Assembly: GCA_964526225.1 (NCBI GenBank)
Contig: CAZGLL010000001.1
Span: 67,268 to 131,267, forward strand
From: DRYM01 sp964526225
GTDB taxonomy: Archaea > Thermoproteota > Thermoprotei_A > EX4484-217-1
DNA: 64,000 bases
Direction of reading: 5' to 3'
The translations under genes were made by a program, and so were the position numbers. The notes below the pieces were generated by a model. That model was given only the letters and a program-made list of their open reading frames with translations, had not been told where the DNA came from and ran no database searches. Below, one piece after another: positions 61,567 through 64,000 of this stretch; the stretch's first letter is position 1, and each line of letters opens with the position of its first letter.

Positions 61567-62305
61567 AAACATTTAAGGTGTTCTCTGTAGTTACTTCAAC
61601 AACTTTTTCGAAACCAACATTTTTTATTTCAGCTATCTTTTTAGCCGAATAAACGATGTTAGCTGGCTCATTTCTTTCACCTTTAATAGGTGAGAGAACA
61701 GGTGAATCTGTTTCTAGAAGTAAGTCTTCAAGGCCGAGTTTCCTCACGAGCTTTTGCTTTTGTAAACTATAGGTAACACTTGGCGGAATCGAGAACTTAA
61801 TGCCGTACTTAGCTGCTTCCATAGCATAGCCTACCGAACCATCATATGCGTGCATTACTGCATTATAAAACTTGCTTTCTAAGAGAACTTTTACAGCGTA
61901 TTTTCCCGCGCTTCTAGAGTGAATAACTAATGGTAAATCGTATGTTCTAGCAAACTCTATCCATTCAATAAAGAATTTTTTCTGAAGCTCCCTTAACTCA
62001 TGGTCTTTAACGTACCAGTAGTCTAGTCCTACCTCACCTACACCTACAATAACATTTAAGTTCTCCATAACATATCGTAATTGTTCTTCAAAAACATCTT
62101 TACTTACGAGCGTAGGATCATGTCCTATTGTTAATTTAACATAGCCTTCGTATTTTTTAACAATTTCTAGTGCCTTACTTACTTCTTTAGGATTTATCGC
62201 AGACGTTATAATGTACTTTACCCCTGCTTTACGAGCTCTTTCAATTACCTCATCTCTATCATTATCGAAAACTTCATCCTGTAAATGACAGTGTATGTCG
62301 ATCAT
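61547..62305 (-). CDS. TatD-family metal-dependent hydrolase
   Basis: A 252-residue TIM-barrel hydrolase. DIHCHL is the N-terminal metal site, GVGEVGLDY the bridging Glu, VIHSRS and VMHAYDG give His ligands, and LLETDSPVLSP the conserved Asp. TatD enzymes are 3'-5' exonucleases acting in DNA repair, though some archaeal ones may differ. I prefer the ATG at 62305 to an upstream GTG (62326). Confidence 0.88.
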   Translation of the reverse strand: MIDIHCHLQDEVFDNDRDEVIERARKAGVKYIITSAINPKEVSKALEIVKKYEGYVKLTIGHDPTLVSKDVFEEQLRYVMENLNVIVGVGEVGLDYWYVKDHELRELQKKFFIEWIEFARTYDLPLVIHSRSAGKYAVKVLLESKFYNAVMHAYDGSVGYAMEAAKYGIKFSIPPSVTYSLQKQKLVRKLGLEDLLLETDSPVLSPIKGERNEPANIVYSAKKIAEIKNVGFEKVVEVTTENTLNVFKRLRK

Positions 62306-62382
62306 TCTTCGCAACCTAACCTGCACTTTACCTAATGCTTTAGTATGTGGTTTCTAAATATGTTATTTCTGGTGCTGAATAA

Positions 62383-63771
62383 GTGAGGAGGCTTTTTGGA
62401 ACAGCCGGTATAAGAGGGGAGTATGGTAAAGTTGTTTCACCAGAAATAGCCTATAAAGTAGGTTTGGCTATGGCAACCTTCATAGGAGGTAAGGGGGCAG
62501 TTTCTGTAGGTCATGATGTACGGTTAACTTCGCCACTCCTATCCTCAAGCGTTGCTTCAGGTCTTATGGCTGGTGGAGTAGATGTTGTTAATGTAGGGTT
62601 AGTTCCGACACCTGTGTTAGCGTTTACAGCTCCCCATTTAGGGCTTGACGGAGGGGTTATGATAACTGCAAGTCATAATCCGCCTCCAGATAATGGTATA
62701 AAATGCTTTGATAGCATGGGTATGGAGTTTACTGAGAAAATGGAGGAAGAACTTGAAGATATAATATTTAATGAAAAATTCGCATATGCCAAATGGGATG
62801 GTGTAGGGAATTTAGAATACTATCCGGAAGTTGTTGACGAATATGTTGATAAACTTCTATCTAAGTTTAGACCTAAAAGAATAAGGAGGAAAATTAAGGT
62901 CATAGTCGATTGCGCAAACGGTGCAGCATCAAATATTACACCGTTAATTCTTAGGAAACTTGGCGCATCAGTACTATCAATAAACTGTCACTTTGATGGA
63001 CTATTTCCTGGAAGAACGCCTGAACCAAGACCCGATGTTTTAGAGGGTTTAGGTAGAATGGTTAAGACAGCAGGTGTTGATGTAGCTTTTGCGCATGATG
63101 GCGACGCTGATAGACTCTCAGCTTTAACAAGCAATGGTAAATTTATTCTAAATGATAGACTAATAGCCTACTATGCTAAAGTTAAGCTTCTAGAAAAAGG
63201 CGGGGGCGTAGTGATAGTTTCTATCGATACATCCTTCGCAATAGATGAGGTCGTCGAAAAATATGGAGGAGAAGTTGTTAGAACAAAACTAGGTAAAACC
63301 CATGAGAAACTCGTAGAGTACGGATCAAAAGCCGTAATGTCCGCCGAACCTTGGAAGCTTATAGATCCTGACTGGGGATACTGGGTTGACGGAATATATC
63401 AAGCAGCCCTACTTACAAGCCACATGCTAGAGAAAGGAGTTACCATAGAGGAACTATTAAAGGACATACCTGAATACCCTCAAATAAGAGTTTCATTTAA
63501 AGTACCTAATGAAGTAAAACATAAAATAGTTAGTGAAGTCCATGAGAAAATGCGTGAAGCATTCAAGAACTACGAATCAGAACTAACAATTGACGGGTTA
63601 AGACTCAACATGCCAGATAAATCATGGGTACTCGTTAGAGCTTCAGGAACAGAACCTAAAATAAGAATATACGCCGAAGCAAGAACCACCAAGAAACTAA
63701 ATGAAATCTACGAGAAAACACTAAAAATACTTAAAGAAGTTGCTGGAAAATACGGAGTAAAAATACAATAA
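62383..63771 (+). CDS. Phosphohexomutase (phosphoglucomutase/phosphomannomutase/GlmM family)
   Basis: A 462-residue alpha-D-phosphohexomutase. The phosphoserine S97 sits in MITASHNPPP, the metal loop is DGDADR, and the C-terminal phosphate-binding loop is VRASGTEPKIRIY. It interconverts hexose 1- and 6-phosphates. Together with GlmS and the GlmU-like enzyme it could supply glucosamine-1-phosphate for UDP-GlcNAc. The substrate preference is not visible in the sequence. Start is GTG 62383. Confidence 0.93.
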   Translation: MRRLFGTAGIRGEYGKVVSPEIAYKVGLAMATFIGGKGAVSVGHDVRLTSPLLSSSVASGLMAGGVDVVNVGLVPTPVLAFTAPHLGLDGGVMITASHNPPPDNGIKCFDSMGMEFTEKMEEELEDIIFNEKFAYAKWDGVGNLEYYPEVVDEYVDKLLSKFRPKRIRRKIKVIVDCANGAASNITPLILRKLGASVLSINCHFDGLFPGRTPEPRPDVLEGLGRMVKTAGVDVAFAHDGDADRLSALTSNGKFILNDRLIAYYAKVKLLEKGGGVVIVSIDTSFAIDEVVEKYGGEVVRTKLGKTHEKLVEYGSKAVMSAEPWKLIDPDWGYWVDGIYQAALLTSHMLEKGVTIEELLKDIPEYPQIRVSFKVPNEVKHKIVSEVHEKMREAFKNYESELTIDGLRLNMPDKSWVLVRASGTEPKIRIYAEARTTKKLNEIYEKTLKILKEVAGKYGVKIQ

Positions 63772-63774
63772 AAC

Positions 63775-63838
63775 ATGTCAGCAAGGGAAAAAGCGTACTT
63801 CACAGCAAAAGCTCCGAAGACCGTCGTATCATCATCTA
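63775..63838 (-). ncRNA. C/D box sRNA candidate, divergent from a second one
   Basis: Box C ATGATGA (63829-63835) and D CTGA (63778-63781) are perfect, 58 bases apart. D' CGGA (63813-63816) and C' GTGAAGT (63797-63803) are imperfect. A TATA-like TTAAATT (63861-63867, minus strand) lies about 25-30 bases upstream of box C, at the right distance for its own promoter. Guides are TACGACGGTCTT and about 15 bases before D. Target unknown. Confidence 0.58.
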
Positions 63839-63860
63839 AGAAACCATAAGTAAAAACGCC

Positions 63861-63876
63861 AATTTAAGCTTTTATA
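63861..63876. promoter_or_regulatory. Shared divergent promoter for two sRNA genes
   Basis: The stretch holds TTAAATT for the minus-strand sRNA and TTTATA (63871-63876) for the plus-strand one, about 30 bases upstream of each box C. This is the spacing of archaeal TATA boxes to start sites, so both sRNAs probably have their own promoters here. Confidence 0.5.
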
Positions 63877-63902
63877 CAGTGGAAGAGTAAATACAAAAGT
63901 GA

Positions 63903-63962
63903 TAGATGATGAACACGGGAAAACCGACGGAAAGGATGAAGTAACCTGTCTCAGCTGATATG
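63903..63962 (+). ncRNA. C/D box sRNA candidate with 23S-like guide
   Basis: Box C ATGATGA (63906-63912), D' CCGA (63924-63927), C' AGGATGA (63933-63939, 6 of 7) and D CTGA (63955-63958), span 53 bases. The guide before D contains GTAACCTGTCTCA, which is complementary to TGAGACAGG, a conserved segment of the 23S peptidyl-transferase region around the A2602-equivalent. If real, the guided position is the nucleotide paired five bases before D. It has its own TATA element upstream. Confidence 0.78.
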
Positions 63963-64000
63963 TAGTTATGAACAGCTGTGGATGACTAAATTCTTTACCC

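Overview
The window is a stretch of a hyperthermophilic archaeal chromosome, most likely a crenarchaeon (Thermoproteota). The evidence is a full-length reverse gyrase, Alba, RadA, an archaeal-type ThrRS with a DTD-like editing domain, an XPB-type and an Lhr-type helicase, NreA, a DUF2258-like protein, TATA-box promoters, frequent TTG/GTG starts and many C/D box sRNA candidates. The DNA is AT-rich and tightly packed. Convergent genes often overlap at their 3' ends, and I see no tRNA, rRNA or CRISPR array.

Layout. 1-10.8 kb: the start of gatA with gatC, an XPB helicase pair, a THUMP protein, an isoaspartyl peptidase, Alba and bifunctional Nnr. 10.9-24.4 kb: reverse gyrase, an EMC3/TMCO1-like membrane protein, Lhr, a PflX-like radical SAM enzyme, a TPR protein and a decayed AEC permease. 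24.4-30.8 kb: threonine synthase, a JAMM protease beside a MoaD-MoaE fusion, an IS605-type island (AbrB-like gene plus a finger-less TnpB, next to a relic of another element) and glnA. 31-34 kb: a complete LplA/LplB plus paired radical SAM (LipS1/LipS2-type) lipoylation locus. 34-43 kb: an atypical kinase, TrpRS, HIT, prepilin peptidase, DHH, RHH regulator, RadA, a SecB-like protein and a TRAM protein. 44-51 kb: ThrRS, a KH/PP-loop ATPase, a threonine-synthase-like protein fused to an HTH and lacking the PLP lysine, and mevalonate kinase. 50-64 kb: a membrane glycosyltransferase, GlmS, a GlmU-like enzyme, a Gfo/Idh oxidoreductase, an M42 peptidase, NreA, TatD and a phosphohexomutase. GlmS, the phosphohexomutase and the GlmU-like protein could together make UDP-GlcNAc.

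The points most worth a second look are: (1) a MoaD-MoaE fusion with an internal Gly-Gly, facing a JAMM protease that could release MoaD; its MoaD part can only be completed from an ATT start; (2) the lipoate assembly locus; (3) the HTH-fused threonine-synthase paralogue with Lys to Arg at the PLP site; (4) about ten C/D box sRNA candidates, one with a guide that fits the 23S peptidyl-transferase region; (5) long inverted repeats around radA; and (6) a perfect 15-bp palindrome exactly where the permease pseudogene loses frame.

All calls rest on reading the sequence and remembered family motifs. No database search was run.
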